64,000 bases of DNA from Camarhynchus parvulus (taxonomy: Eukaryota; Chordata; Aves; Passeriformes; Thraupidae), in NCBI RefSeq assembly GCF_901933205.1, contig NC_044590.1, positions 2,371,501 to 2,435,500 of the forward strand, written 5' to 3'. Under the pieces are notes generated by a model that was not told the origin of the DNA, did no database searches, and saw only the letters and a program-made list of their open reading frames with translations. The position numbers were made by a program, and so were the translations under genes. Of the stretch, positions 23,041-34,024 are shown one piece after another; positions within the stretch are counted from its first letter, which is position 1, and each line of letters opens with the position of its first letter.

Positions 23041-25279
23041 AGGAGGGTATTACATGCAGGGTTTTCCAGATATCAAACCCTTTCTATCTTGTATCAAACA
23101 CTTGAACAAAATAATTGTGAATTAGGAGAATGAAGTGCAGGCTGCCTCGGGATCGTGAGATTTCCTCTCGAGGATGCTCCCACAGATCTCACAAAAGAAC
23201 AGGGTATTTATCATCCTACCAATGATTCCTTCTGCACAGAAGGATTAGATGAGGACAAGCTTAAAAATCACCTTTGGCAAAAGTTGGCGCTTGGATTGGA
23301 TTCTCTTGATCTGGATTATTCCAAGTATTCTATGATGAAAATGTGCCTTTTGCTGTATTTCTTGAAGTCTCTCTAAATCTTCTCACCTCTTACACTCCAG
23401 ACAGTTGCAATTTTTTATATATTTTATGGTGTTTGGTCCAGATTAAATAAGACAGAGACCTCAGCGTGATTGGTGCCATTGGAAGTGATGGGTGCTTGGG
23501 ATTGTTCCCTTTTCCCTGGAAACACCGAAGTCTCCCCAGGATGGCTCCAGCATGGAGGGATTCCACATGGCTGATTCAGTCTAGATTGTTTATCTTTTGA
23601 ACACCACTGACCACAAATTACCTGGCCTTCCGTGGCCATTAATTAATGGAGTCCATTAGTGAGCAGCCAATTACAGGATGATTATTTTTCCCTCATATCC
23701 TTGGCTCTTTACATCCCTGCTTTCCTTTTGTCCATGAGGCAGAGCAGGGAGTGCAGCCAGCCCAGATCCCACATGGGACTGACCCCATTGCTGCTGTACC
23801 CTCACCTGTCCTCATTTTCCTGATGCTTTTGATGCCATCACTCAGCTCCTACTTCCTAAAACCTTTCTATTTTTGCTTTCTGTGCCTTCACTCTGGCAAT
23901 TGTTGCATTGCTCACCCTGTATGTATTTCCTTGTAGATGGGTCTCTAGTTATCTCTGAAAGTCACCTGCTCTGTGACGAGTAAAAGAATGTTGGCATTAG
24001 TTTTATTATTTCAGTCTTTTATTCTTTGAAGGGGTTGGTATTGAACATGGAAATAAAAAGACAGCAAGAAGTCTTTTGCAAAGATAGTATCTTATATCTT
24101 ATGAAAAGATGGGGAAAATCCTTTCATTAATTGAAAAGATAAACAGATTTTTAGATGCAGTAAATTCTGTGCTTTCAGCCATTCATTTCAGTAGCTGGAT
24201 AACTGAGTTGTGGCAAGATGGCCCAGCACGTCCTGGGAATTTATGGGAAAGATGTAGAACGGGGGCAATGCAGGTGAAGGAGGAGTTTCTCGCAGGCTCC
24301 CAGTGCAAACTGGTCCAACTGGAGGCTGGGATGCTTTCAGAACACCCTGTTTCTGGGAGGAGCAGTCCCCTAAAGCACCTGTGCTCAGCAGTGCCTTTGA
24401 AGAATGCTCTGCAATCTGCGAGCACAATCTCACTCCTGCTCAAACTGCAGATTAAACCCAGGCCCGTGATTCGGTGGTGTGGTGGCAGCCTTTAAAAGCA
24501 GTGATTTATAAACACAAACTGTAGCTAAATTTTTCAGGGAACTGGATCTGCAGACATCAATGGCACGATTAGAAACACCGTGGGGAGTACATGCATAAAG
24601 CTTCTTTTAATTCTGGGCTTTTCAAGCGTTTAATAGCTTGACAGCAACATTTTAATAACAGCCGACTAGGCCCAGTTTTGGCATTCACCACACACGGAAA
24701 CAGCTCCTGGAACTTGTCCACGGAACAGAGAATTCTGTTTCTGCAGGCTAGAGCTCATGTGGAGATAGAGCCGAGATAGAGCACTTGGAATTCAGGACAC
24801 TTTTCCATCGCCGGGCGCTTGGGAACGTTACATGTCCCTGTACCAAAGCCACCCCTCTGCAGGGGGCTGTGTGCTCCATGAATTTTTCAACACACATTTT
24901 CTTCCTGAGCTGACTTCCCCAGCAGTGCTGAAGGAAGGTGTCGAGCAGCAATGAAGTTTTTTGGTTGTGGAATTCTGTGGCGTGCTCCGAGCCCCTGTCA
25001 GTGACAAGGCAGAATGGGGGTCACGTCTGGAGACCCTTTGAAGCCCTCCTGAATACCAGGGCTCCTGTCAGTAGTAACTGCCTTGAAAAAAGGAAAAGGT
25101 TTGACCCTTCTGAACCTTGATTTCAACCTTAAGAAGGGAAAGTACTTTAAGAAGGAGAAAAAAAGGCAATTTAAACTCAATTGTGTTTCAAGGGACTCAA
25201 AAAATTGTATTTCCTGATAGTACCATATCTTTGATTCTTTTTTGTTGCATCTTGTACAACGCTTATAGCTCTGAAGGAA
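23041..25279. other. No supported gene; one protein-like open frame
   Basis: The frame at 23,155-23,376 (+ strand, 73 codons) is richer in Asp/Lys/Glu than most frames here and reads like a plausible exon end. It begins only with GTG, has no good splice acceptor and belongs to no family I know. A 128-codon frame at 24,109-24,495 is opposed by two open frames on the - strand. Neither is called as a gene. Confidence 0.55.
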
Positions 25280-25282
25280 AAA

Positions 25283-25320
25283 TGTAAATATGCTTATATA
25301 CTGTAAATATGCTTATATTC
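25283..25320. repeat. 19-bp tandem duplication
   Basis: TGTAAATATGCTTATATAC at 25,283-25,301 is followed immediately by a copy at 25,302-25,320 that differs at one position (ATTC in place of ATAC at its end). It is a small local duplication of AT-rich sequence. Confidence 0.9.
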
Positions 25321-25784
25321 AAACTGATGCTGATTGCTACAGGAAGAGTATGTACCAATAAATACTCTATCCAAGGAAAGTGAAAACTAAGAGTATTTAG
25401 GCATTTAAAATGGAATTGCTGCTTAGGCTCTTGCATGCAAGGAGACATTCAGTCTTCCATCAGAGTCTAGATATAAGCTTAGACCAAACCAATTATCTGT
25501 ATAGTGCTTTTCTGCTTCAGTTGTTCTTTGGTTTCTCTTTGTGGGATGTTGCTTATCTGAAAAGAGGAAACTGAGTTTAAAACATATTTCTGTTGAAAGA
25601 AATTTCCAGGGCCTTTTTGCTTTTATAAATTCAAAATCTTGATCAAATATAATATTTTTATATCCTTTCCCAAAAGGTAAAAAAAGAGACAGTTTTCTAA
25701 CAAACACTACTGTGGAAATGAGATTTATAAGGTGTTTCTCAGGGTTGTGTGTTTTTACATTTTAAGGTGGAAGAGAAATAAACT

Positions 25785-26060
25785 GCTTTGATTCATCACG
25801 TTTGCATCTCACCACGGCAGAAATCGCTCGCCACTCACTCAAATTCATCCACTGACCTTGTTAAATATATGTGTGGGCTTTTGCAGGCAACAGGCCTAAA
25901 TATAGCAGCAAATTGCAAATGCTGTTTGACCAAATGGTCTCACATTGGCTGGGCAATTCTGCACATGCTGGCTGCACCAAATGCTGGGAAATTAATTAAT
26001 TTGCCTGTCATTGAGCTGCTAATGTGGAGCAAGGCAAGCGAGCAGAGATAGCCAAACACA
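25785..26060. promoter_or_regulatory. Enhancer-like element with octamer variants
   Basis: GTTTGCAT at 25,800-25,807 and TTGCAAAT at 25,913-25,920 each match seven of eight octamer bases. A homeodomain block ATTAATTAATTTGC lies at 25,991-26,004, followed by GAGCTGCTAATG near 26,013. TGGCTGGGCAAT near 25,947 and TTGACCAAATGG near 25,926 add further complex motifs. It has no simple repeats and is unlike its flanks in texture. Function is inferred only. Confidence 0.3.
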
Positions 26061-27499
26061 CACAGCGTCAAGCACTTCAAGTTTGGTCTGACCTATGCCA
26101 GGGGAGTGATTGTCTACTCTAAATTTTGCTCTGTAGAGGTTTCTCCTTCTCTTGGCTGGTTTCCTCCTGTGTCTGAGCCCTGGTCACAGCTCTGGCTCGG
26201 GGCTGGCACAGCTGCCTGTGGCATCTCCCACCAGGGTTAGGCATCTCTTCATCTAAAAACATCACAAAGAGCAGCTGGAGATGGAGATCTGCACCATCCC
26301 TTTAACCCCACGGTGCCTCTTTAAGCAAGTGAAGCAAATTGTTTGAGGAACATAAAAAAATTGTGGATATGGTGAATAATTGTGCCAGAAAATGGCAGCG
26401 CAGAAGGGGAGGGTCCTTTAACTGGGTTGTGAGGTTTTTGAGCTTAATTTTTAAGGGAGATTTTCTCCCACCCTGGATTCTGCTATTAATGAAGAGTAGA
26501 GGACAGAGTCCCTCTGGATTCCTGTGCAAGTAAGCAAACATAGTATCTTCAATATTGAAAAATTTCAATGCTGCAGTGCATATGCTTGTTTTTAAGCATG
26601 TGAATGATCCCATTGCCATCAAATGTTTCTTTTGGTGCCTGATTTGGTTTAGTTTCCCATTAGAAATTGGAAAAATTCAGGTATCAAAAGCTATTTTTTT
26701 CTGACGTTACTCTGGCCAAAATAAACCACCCAAGACAAATGCTTTGAAGTGCACTCTGACTTCAAAACCGGTGTAAAAAGTTGGAGCACCTTTAGTTCAG
26801 ATGATGTTATCACTGTATGTGCTGACTCCTAGTATCAGCCATGGTTTCAGGATCATTTATAAATTATTTTCATTTCTCCATTAATGTTGGTGGCAGGTCC
26901 AGGCTGGGGTCGTTCCCCTCCTGTGCCAGACTGGGCCCTTACTCAGCTCATTACTTTGTTGTCTTCCACTGAGTAGAAGCTACAAAAAAGCCTTCAAAAT
27001 ATGCAAAATAGAAGGATTACACATTTTGTAGTTGGGTTTTTTGTTTCTAGATGATAAAGGAGCATTGACATCCTCACAAAAAACCCTTGCCTTGCATTGG
27101 AAACAGCGCATACTAAAATACAGATAATTTTAAAGATATTTTTCAACCCTTCCATTTGGATTTCTCCCAGGATTAAATTGCTACACTGATGATTGCAGTA
27201 GTTAGATCAGTGATTTAGATGACTGGTTTTGAGGTATATAAAAGCAGGTTTTAGCTGTTTATTACATTTCACTGCTCCTTTTAAGGTAGCAAAGCCCCAC
27301 ATTTCAATGTAAAGATGTTTATTGCAGGAAAATCAGGACCAAAATAAACAGTTAAGATTTGAACAAAACTGATCACTCAACAGCATTTATATGATCCATA
27401 TAAAGAGGGACTTTAATCCCTCTTACCAGGGAATCTTCTCTGGGTTCAGTGGCATTGTTTGTTTTAGTTCCCTAAAAAATGCACATGATGGGAAGAGGT
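26061..27499. other. No gene seen
   Basis: Plain non-coding sequence. Open frames of 64 to 106 codons overlap antisense to each other at 26,302-26,622 and carry no recognisable domain. Confidence 0.65.
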
Positions 27500-27830
27500 A
27501 TGTTGATAATAATGTGCTGTGAATAGCATGAAGGCATTCTGTGCACAGCGTATCATATCATCCATCATTAAGTTTTTCTTCTCCCTCTCTCTTGCTAATG
27601 GCAGCGAATCAAATATTTAAATGCATTTGTTAGTCCTACGTGCAACTGTAAGAGTATGTGGAGCAGGAAGGAAACAGATTGTGTAGCAGAAAATTAAGCT
27701 GTAAAGTGCATTTTAAACTGGAGATTTGGTAATGGACGCAGAGCAAATGAACTCAGAGAATTAACATTAGAATTTGCACTTTAAATGCTTCCTAATTGGC
27801 ACCTCTTGGGATCCATTTTGAACTCACCCA
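27500..27830. promoter_or_regulatory. Possible regulatory island
   Basis: Contains AAATGCATTTG near 27,620, several TAAT cores (CTTGCTAATGG near 27,594, GAATTAACATTAG near 27,759, CCTAATTGG near 27,792) and TATCATATCATCC near 27,551. No repeats or long open frames occur in it. The texture resembles a non-coding element under constraint, but that cannot be tested from one sequence. Confidence 0.22.
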
Positions 27831-30599
27831 ACACAATTTTTTTCTTTTTACTGAAAACAGTCGGTTTGGGCTGACAGCACCTGGGTCATAGTGAATGAGA
27901 GATGATGATGTATTTGGCAGCTTTTCTAGTTGAGCACTGACAAGTCTTGTTCTCTAAAGAAAAAAATCAAAACATATCAATCCACATGCTCACTGTACTG
28001 AGGAACTTCGTTGTCATATCTTTCAAATTGTTTTAATGTTTCAGCACTGCAGAAGTGAAGGCATAACAGAAGGAGACAACTATATGCAGTTTCACTTTGT
28101 TGAAAACAACTACATAAGGAGAGCAGAACAGAACTAGCAGAGTCCTGATAAGGTCATGTCAAACAAATTAATAGGAGATGGAAAAGCAAAGCTTAAAAAT
28201 CATTCTTTTAAGATGGTAGTCCTGCTGGATGGAAGTTGGGCCAGCCCATCCAGTCCTTCTCTTGGCTTCCCACCTTGTGTGTCCCCAGGATTCTGGGTTC
28301 TCTGGTTGTGAATATGGACTAATCCTTTCCTGGAATTCTGTTGGTATGCTGACCCTGTCTGCCACCCAGGCCTCATCAGAGCTGTTCATTGAGTGCCATG
28401 CAAGAGCCACATCCTGCCCTCTCTCCCAGATGACAGAAAGACAGGACAAGGTGACATCAGCCTGGCTTTAGATCATTTCTGAGTGCAGAACTCCTGGCTC
28501 CCAGAGCATGCACCACTTCCAGTCGCTCTGCAGCTGGAAACCCTCCTCCCTGTAGGGTGGATTTGTGACACATCAGACAGCTGGGGCTGATTTTTGGTGG
28601 TGGTTTGTGCATCACAGTGCTGGATCACTGCTCAGGTGATCACTGCACACTCTGCAGCCTCAAATGGGCTCCTGTGGTGCCTGGGTGATCCAAGCCTGGA
28701 TCAGACTTGGATCAGGTAGAAGAGCAAGGATGTGCAGGAGATAATCTCCTCATTCCTTTGGGAGAAGGGTTGATTCCAGCCTCAGCAGGGGGATAAATGC
28801 TAAGAATATGGAAAGACTTTGGGGGAAAGGTCGCTTGTCCTCTCCTTGCCTTTTGGTCTGCACCAGCACAGTGGAGAGATGATTTCCAGCCTAACCTAAA
28901 TGCCACAGATCCAGGCAGTTGCTTTAATTCTGGGTGGATCACCATACAGGAATTCTGTGGTTTTCTCACAACAGAACTTTACAGTTTTATTTATGAATAC
29001 TTAAACTCTCAGTTACAATGAAGAAAAATAGTTTTGAATGCAAATATGTAGCTGGGTTTTTTTACTCTTTCAATACTAGGGGCCAAATCTGCAAAACATA
29101 TTCATTAATATGGCTGAGCTTTATTGAAGGACTTCATTAACTAAAGAATAGGGTAAATATATATTATTTTTTTTACTATTACCACCTTTGTTGTGAAGAA
29201 ATTGAGAGTCAAAGGGAAAAAGAGGATAGAACAGTAAAAGAATGCCCTGACATAAAAAGTTGTAATAACAATATCTGTGACCTTGAATTTGTTCATTCTG
29301 CCTCATTCTATTAAACTGCCCAAGGGCTGCTTATTTAAGAATCAATTTTTTGTTCTGCATTGAAAATAATCGAGTCTCAATAGGTTTGTGTTTAAATACA
29401 GCCTTGTTTGCTTCCCTGTAACCTGTTGCTCAGTTCTACTGACTAAATGTCCTGAGGCACAGTCTTCTCATCCTTTTGTCAGTGGAATCTACTTAATTAT
29501 TCACCTTAGAGCAAAGATGTTACAATTATAGCCTTCCCTTTGTGTCAGTAACCAAGCATCTCTTTGACTGTTATGTTAACTGTTTCAGAATTAAAATATC
29601 TGCCTATAAATCTGGCCCATTTATTCATGTGAATTCATGGGGCCTGTTACTAAGCAGAGAAGTTTGGGGTTTAATCTGATAACCACTATTTCACAGATCA
29701 CATAGATGAATCTAAAATTCTGATTAAAGGAGTGTGGGAAAGCGTTTATGCATTTATTTTAGTTGGTTTGATTTTGTTTTTTGGTTTTTTTTTTTTTGTT
29801 TTGTTTTGTTTTTTTGTTTCCAAAGGATTTCTGTGGGCTTGGGATCTGGCACTCTTTTTTCTTCTGTAATGATTTACAATTATCTCCCTTCTATCCTCAA
29901 CAATACTTGTGAAAGGAGCTGCCACTTTCAATAATTCCCAGTCCTGGAACCTTCCTGTAAATTTCCCTGTGTTTCCTGACCTCTCCCTTCTAGGAAAGAA
30001 GGAACCCAGAGTGTATTCCCTGTTGTTTGCAGCAAATATCAACATATTTACTGTTGTTGACCCTACTCACACACCTCTCTAATCAACCTTACTTGGGTTA
30101 ATCAGTGATAAATTTTCACTGTTTCTTCACTGAACTTTTGGCAGTCAGTGTTTATGTGTGTGTGAATGCAGGAAAACAAAGTTTTGAAGGTTTCCCTATA
30201 AGGGAGTCATAAGTGTGACAAAACATCTTAAGCTGGAAACTCTCAAAGTGAGAGTTCTCCAAGTGGCTGTGGATTTTAAATGCCTCATTTTCAGATTTTC
30301 ATTGGGACAGCACAGACTCCAGTTTGGGACCTGCAGGAAATGAGGACTCAGCACCTTGGGAAGACTGGTCCCTGACCAAACAGCGCTGGGCTCATTGAAG
30401 TCATTCTCTGTGCTCATGACACCATGCCATGCTTTTCAATCCCAAGGTTGTTTTTTGTATTTAATGTAAAGGTCACGTTAGGATTAAAAACAATGAGCAG
30501 CTCAGAGCGTGGCCAGTGACCCTGTGAGAGAAATGGAAATGCAGTTCACAGTGAAATCTGCGTGTGCTGAGCACAGGGCTGTGGCCAAGAAGTGGAATT
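27831..30599. other. No gene seen; T-rich tract
   Basis: Open frames up to 99 codons occur without family resemblance. A T-rich tract with TTTTG units occupies about 29,772-29,819. Repeated GGATC/GATCA words cluster at 28,620-28,715 without a clear period. Confidence 0.65.
29772..29819. repeat. T-rich (TTTTG)n simple repeat
   Basis: A run of T broken by single G residues gives irregular TTTTG-type units, including a T13 stretch. It is low-complexity DNA. It could be an old poly(A) tail on the opposite strand, but no adjacent retroelement is recognisable. Confidence 0.8.
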
Positions 30600-31060
30600 T
30601 TCTAATTACGTAGTCATTTTGAGAAGGAATGTGCTTGTTAGAGGCAGGCCAGGTGTGCACTTGTGATGGGAGCTGGGGAGGCTGTGTAATTACACACCTT
30701 GCATAATATAAAGTTTACAATAGCCATACCATTGATGCAGCAAGATGTAAATACAGCAAGTTAAAGTGTCTGAAAGGACACCTGTAATCTAGCCTACAGC
30801 TAGTACAATTACATTTGAAACAGTCTTGCATCAAGATTTATTAGTGTGTTAAAGCTGCCACTATTCTAAAGCAACAACAACAAAAAAAGGGAAATACTTC
30901 AGAAAATTTCAACAATATCTTTTCAATGAGAAATTAAAGTTATTTGAGGAATCTTCCTGTAATTTCCTGAAACATCACATTGAAATCCCATTTCTTCAGA
31001 TATTCTTCCAATCAATAATTATGCAGTAGTGTTCAGTAATTTGGTTTTATATTTGTAAAG
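30600..31060. promoter_or_regulatory. Homeodomain-motif island with a 14-bp palindrome
   Basis: TAATTACGTA lies at 30,603-30,612. A perfect 14-bp palindrome TGTGTAATTACACA lies at 30,683-30,696, with a paired-type AATT core. Further ATTACATTTG and GTAATCTAG words follow to 30,820. The palindrome could bind homeodomain dimers. This is motif evidence only. Confidence 0.25.
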
Positions 31061-31141
31061 GACTTTGCACAGTGTGTGTCTGCCCAAAAGATCACCAGAA
31101 CTTTTGCCCCTGTGCAACAAATTAAGAACATCAGGGCAAAT

Positions 31142-31288
31142 TTAAAGAAAGAGAAAGGAGGGGGAAAGAAAAAGATTTCTACGTTAGATTATGCTGGGAT
31201 TATGGCAGTTTCCACTTGTATTATTAAAGAAAGAGAGAGGAGGGGGGAAAGAAAAAGATTTCTACATTAGATTACGCTGGGATTATGG
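31142..31288. repeat. Tandem duplication, 82-bp unit, about 1.8 copies
   Basis: The first copy (31,142-31,223) begins TTAAAGAAAGAGAAAGGAGG. The second (31,224-31,288) begins TTAAAGAAAGAGAGAGGAGG and stops after GGGATTATGG. The copies differ by a few substitutions and one extra G in the purine run. This is a recent local tandem duplication with a strongly purine-biased half. Confidence 0.92.
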
Positions 31289-31379
31289 TACTTCATTTGT
31301 GGAGGTTTAAGCTGAAAGATATGAGTAAGAGTTCTCAGTATTAGTGGAAAAGGCTCCTGATTAAGGTGCTGTTCCCCAC

Positions 31380-31760
31380 TTAGCACTGCTGGGTGACCCC
31401 AGGAGCAGGGGCACAGAGGCACTCCTGACCCAAGGTGCCCATGCTCAGCTGGGGTGAGATGCAGGAGGGTCCTGGTGTCACCCTTGCCTGACGCTCCTGC
31501 CCAGAGCAGGGGGTCCTGCAGTGTCCTGGTGCCATCCTGGGCGCCCCATCCTGCCCTGCAGCTGGTGAGGAGGTGACTCAGAGCCAGCAGGGTGTCCCAG
31601 GGCCAGGCAGAGCCCAGGGAGGGGCTGGGACAAGCAGAGGGGCTGGGAGTGCCCAGCTTGGTGCTGTGCCCGGGCAGGTCACCCCTACCCTGGGCCACCC
31701 CACACCTAGAGGTGCCACACCTCGTGTGTGTGAGTGTGCAGGTGTGTGATGCATAAACAT
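31380..31760. other. GC-rich, CpG-poor block with antisense open frame
   Basis: This block is GC-rich with many CAG/CTG/CCC words but few CpGs. A 191-codon frame on the - strand (31,267-31,842) results from the scarcity of stops in GC-rich DNA. Its product is low-complexity Pro/Ser/Thr/Leu with no family match. TGACTCA occurs near 31,575, an AP-1-type site. Confidence 0.5.
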
Positions 31761-32371
31761 GAGGGCTCTTTGCATGAGCAAGCAACACCTTGGGAGAGGC
31801 TCCCAGGGCAGTGCTGGGATAATTCTGTGCTCTCTTTGTCACTGCAGGCCTTGGGTGTGCATGGAGGAGCTCCTGTTAAAGCTCTCTGCTTTTACTGTCC
31901 CTGCTCTTGTCCTCCTCCCATCACGCCAGATTCACTGTGATGCTCAGTTTGCTGTAGGATGTGCAGCCCCCACCTGCCCCCCTTCAGCCATAAAAGTGGA
32001 TGAGCTAATTATAAAAAAGGGAAAAATGGGTCTGTTTGTCTGATGGAGGTGGGAGGTTACTGCTCCCTTTTCCTTGTTTGCTTGCTGCTGCTCTGTGAAT
32101 AGCAGAACAAGCCTCCAGGACAGGAACTTAGACCAAGTGATGCTCACAGCATTATTTCCTCCCCTGGCTGTTTGAACCACCCACCAGCTTTCCATGCCTT
32201 GAGGTAGGAAAAGGAGCATTGTGCTGGTGACCCATGGCAGGCAGGTACCAGTGACAGCACCGAGGGCTGGTGGAGGGGAAGGTGTGTGCCAGAGGGGTGA
32301 AGTAATCCAAATAAAGGCTCTGAGCGTTGCAGGCAGTGCTGACAGCTAACAGGTGCTTTGTGGAAAGGAAA
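31761..32371. other. No gene seen
   Basis: Mixed-composition sequence leading up to the left inverted arm. No motif or repeat beyond short overlapping open frames. Confidence 0.6.
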
Positions 32372-32582
32372 AGGTCACCTCCCTTCTTAAAAACTCAACA
32401 GACTAAGCCCTTTAGTTCTCACAGCAAGAAATATTCTTCACCAGTACAGCGATATTTGTGAGCTTTTTGCTCTTCTTCCTAAAAAAACGAAGCAAAAAAT
32501 TCATTTGTCTTTGCTCTACTCTCCATACTGTGACACAATGAAGGTCCCTCCCTTGCAGGCAAAGTTCACCCGAAAATCAGCC
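32372..32582 (+). repeat. Left arm of inverted repeat (about 211 bp)
   Basis: From AGGTCACCTCCCTTCTTAAA to AAAATCAGCC this sequence aligns, reverse-complemented, with 33,813-34,024. By eye about 20 mismatches and a one-base indel occur over 211 bp, roughly 90% identity. Homology stops sharply at both outer boundaries (GGAAAGGAAA outside the left arm, GGTTGCATG outside the right). No target-site duplication is visible. It may be two opposed copies of one unidentified interspersed repeat, the terminal repeats of a non-autonomous transposon, or a local inverted duplication. Confidence 0.92.
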
Positions 32583-32838
32583 ACATCCATCCATGCCCCT
32601 GCAAAGTTCACCCAAAAATCAGCCACATCCATCTGTGCCCCCCTGCCCCTGCCAAATTTGCCCAGAAATCAGCCACATCCACCCATGTCCCCTGCCCCTG
32701 CCAAGTTCAACCAAAAATCAGCCACATCCACCCATGTCCCCTGCCCCTGCAAAGTTCAAGCAAAAATCAGCCACATCCACCCATGCTCTTGCCAAATTCA
32801 CCCAAAAATCAGCCACATCCACCGATGCCCCTGCCCCT
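32559..32838 (+). repeat. Six-unit minisatellite, 42/49-bp units
   Basis: Units begin GC(A/C)AA(G/A)TT and share AAATCAGCCACATCCA. They start at 32,559, 32,601, 32,651, 32,700, 32,749 and 32,791, with lengths 42, 50, 49, 49, 42 and 48. The difference is an optional extra CCCCTG-type heptamer at the unit end. The first unit overlaps the inner end of the left inverted arm, so the array grew from arm sequence. Because 42 and 49 lack stops in two frames, spurious open frames of 145 and 156 codons span it. Confidence 0.93.
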
Positions 32839-33812
32839 GGAGCACAGCAGGGACGGGTGGGTGTCAGTGCCAGCCCTTTGCAGACACACAGACCCAGTGC
32901 CCTGCGTTTCTCACCGAGCTGCACCTTCCCCCAGGCTCCGAGAGCATTGAGCAATGGCAGTGGGAAGGGAGGTGAGCAGCAGCAGGGTGTGAGCGATGCC
33001 CAGGGGGCTCAGCAAACCCAGCTGCCCTGAGAGACCCGTTAGGGGCATTTCCAGGGCTCCAGGAGCTCAGGCTGCCCTGAGCAGGGGATGGGAACTTGGC
33101 TGCACTCTTTGATCCTGATCCATACCCAGCAAAGCGGAAAAAATGACAAACAAAGGGATCTTTTTGCTCATAATTTAGAAGGAAGTGTAAAATCTGGTGT
33201 GACAAGTTTAGTAAAATAAAGGCACAGGAAAGAGCCATTCAGCGCTTGCATGCATTTCATGAAGAAGAGCAGCTCATCTTGGCCCTGACCATTGCCTTGT
33301 AAATTTAGGAAAATAGCTATTTTGCAAACAATTCTTTGGATCTTCCTTATTATCACAATAAATTAACTCATCTTTCCTTTCTTTCTATTTGAACACAGTT
33401 TTTGAATTGAATGTGACTGACATGTAGGCAAATAACCTTCCAGAAAGAGCAAGGGTTTGTTGGGAAAAGTGAAAGGAGAGAAACATGAGAGAGAAATTAG
33501 GACTTTGTAGTGGAAATATGGAAACCTGCATGAGAAGGGAGCTGGCAGGAAGGTGCCTTGCAGAGGATTTGTACAAAGCTTTGTGAACCATCCTTGCTCT
33601 TTTGACCTGAGCTAAAACCTTCTTCTCATCAATGCTCACAGACATTTTAGCTTCATTTTACAGAAATTAGATTGAAAATTAAAAATGAACATTAAAATTA
33701 AAAATTAAAAATGAACAATTAGCACTGTGTAGCTACCACTGGAGGATGATTGCAGTGGTGATGGGCAAAACAGCAACTTCCCCCTCACCAGCTGAACCCA
33801 TGTGAGAATTTT
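32839..33812. other. Spacer between inverted arms
   Basis: No gene is visible between the arms. A short AT-rich patch at about 33,671-33,720 repeats AAAATTAAAAATGAACA with slight variation. The 5' third is GC-richer. There is no transposase-like or polymerase-like frame, so the structure is not an autonomous element. Confidence 0.6.
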
Positions 33813-34024
33813 GGCTGATTTTTGTGTGAACTTTGCCTGCAAAGGAGGGACTTTCATTGTGTCACAGTATGGAGAGAAGAGCAAAGACAAATGAATTTTT
33901 TAGTTTGTTTTTTTTTGGAAGAAGAGTGAAAAGCTCCCAAATATTGCTGTGTTTGTGAAGAATATTACTTGCTGTGAGAACTGAAGGGCTTAGTCTGTTA
34001 AGTTTTTAAGAAGGGAGGTGACCT
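33813..34024 (-). repeat. Right arm of inverted repeat (about 212 bp)
   Basis: This is the reverse complement of the left arm at 32,372-32,582, about 90% identical by eye. It carries a single unit's worth of the sequence that forms the minisatellite in the left arm (reverse complement of GCAAAGTTCACACAAAAATC). That shows the pre-expansion state. The arm lies about 1.23 kb from its partner. Confidence 0.92.

Noticed and set aside
23155..23376. 73-codon frame with acidic, balanced composition
   Set aside because: It starts only at GTG, has a weak upstream acceptor (no pyrimidine tract) and no known family.
31267..31842. 191-codon open frame, - strand
   Set aside because: It lies in a GC-rich, stop-poor block and encodes low-complexity Pro/Ser/Thr/Leu sequence.
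31142..32838. Tandem arrays considered as a CRISPR-like array
   Set aside because: Units are contiguous and diverge throughout, with no alternation of identical repeats and unique spacers, and the host is a vertebrate.
32505..33030. Two overlapping repeat-containing frames of 156 and 145 codons
   Set aside because: They arise from the minisatellite, whose unit lacks stops in two frames. Both frames being open argues against coding.
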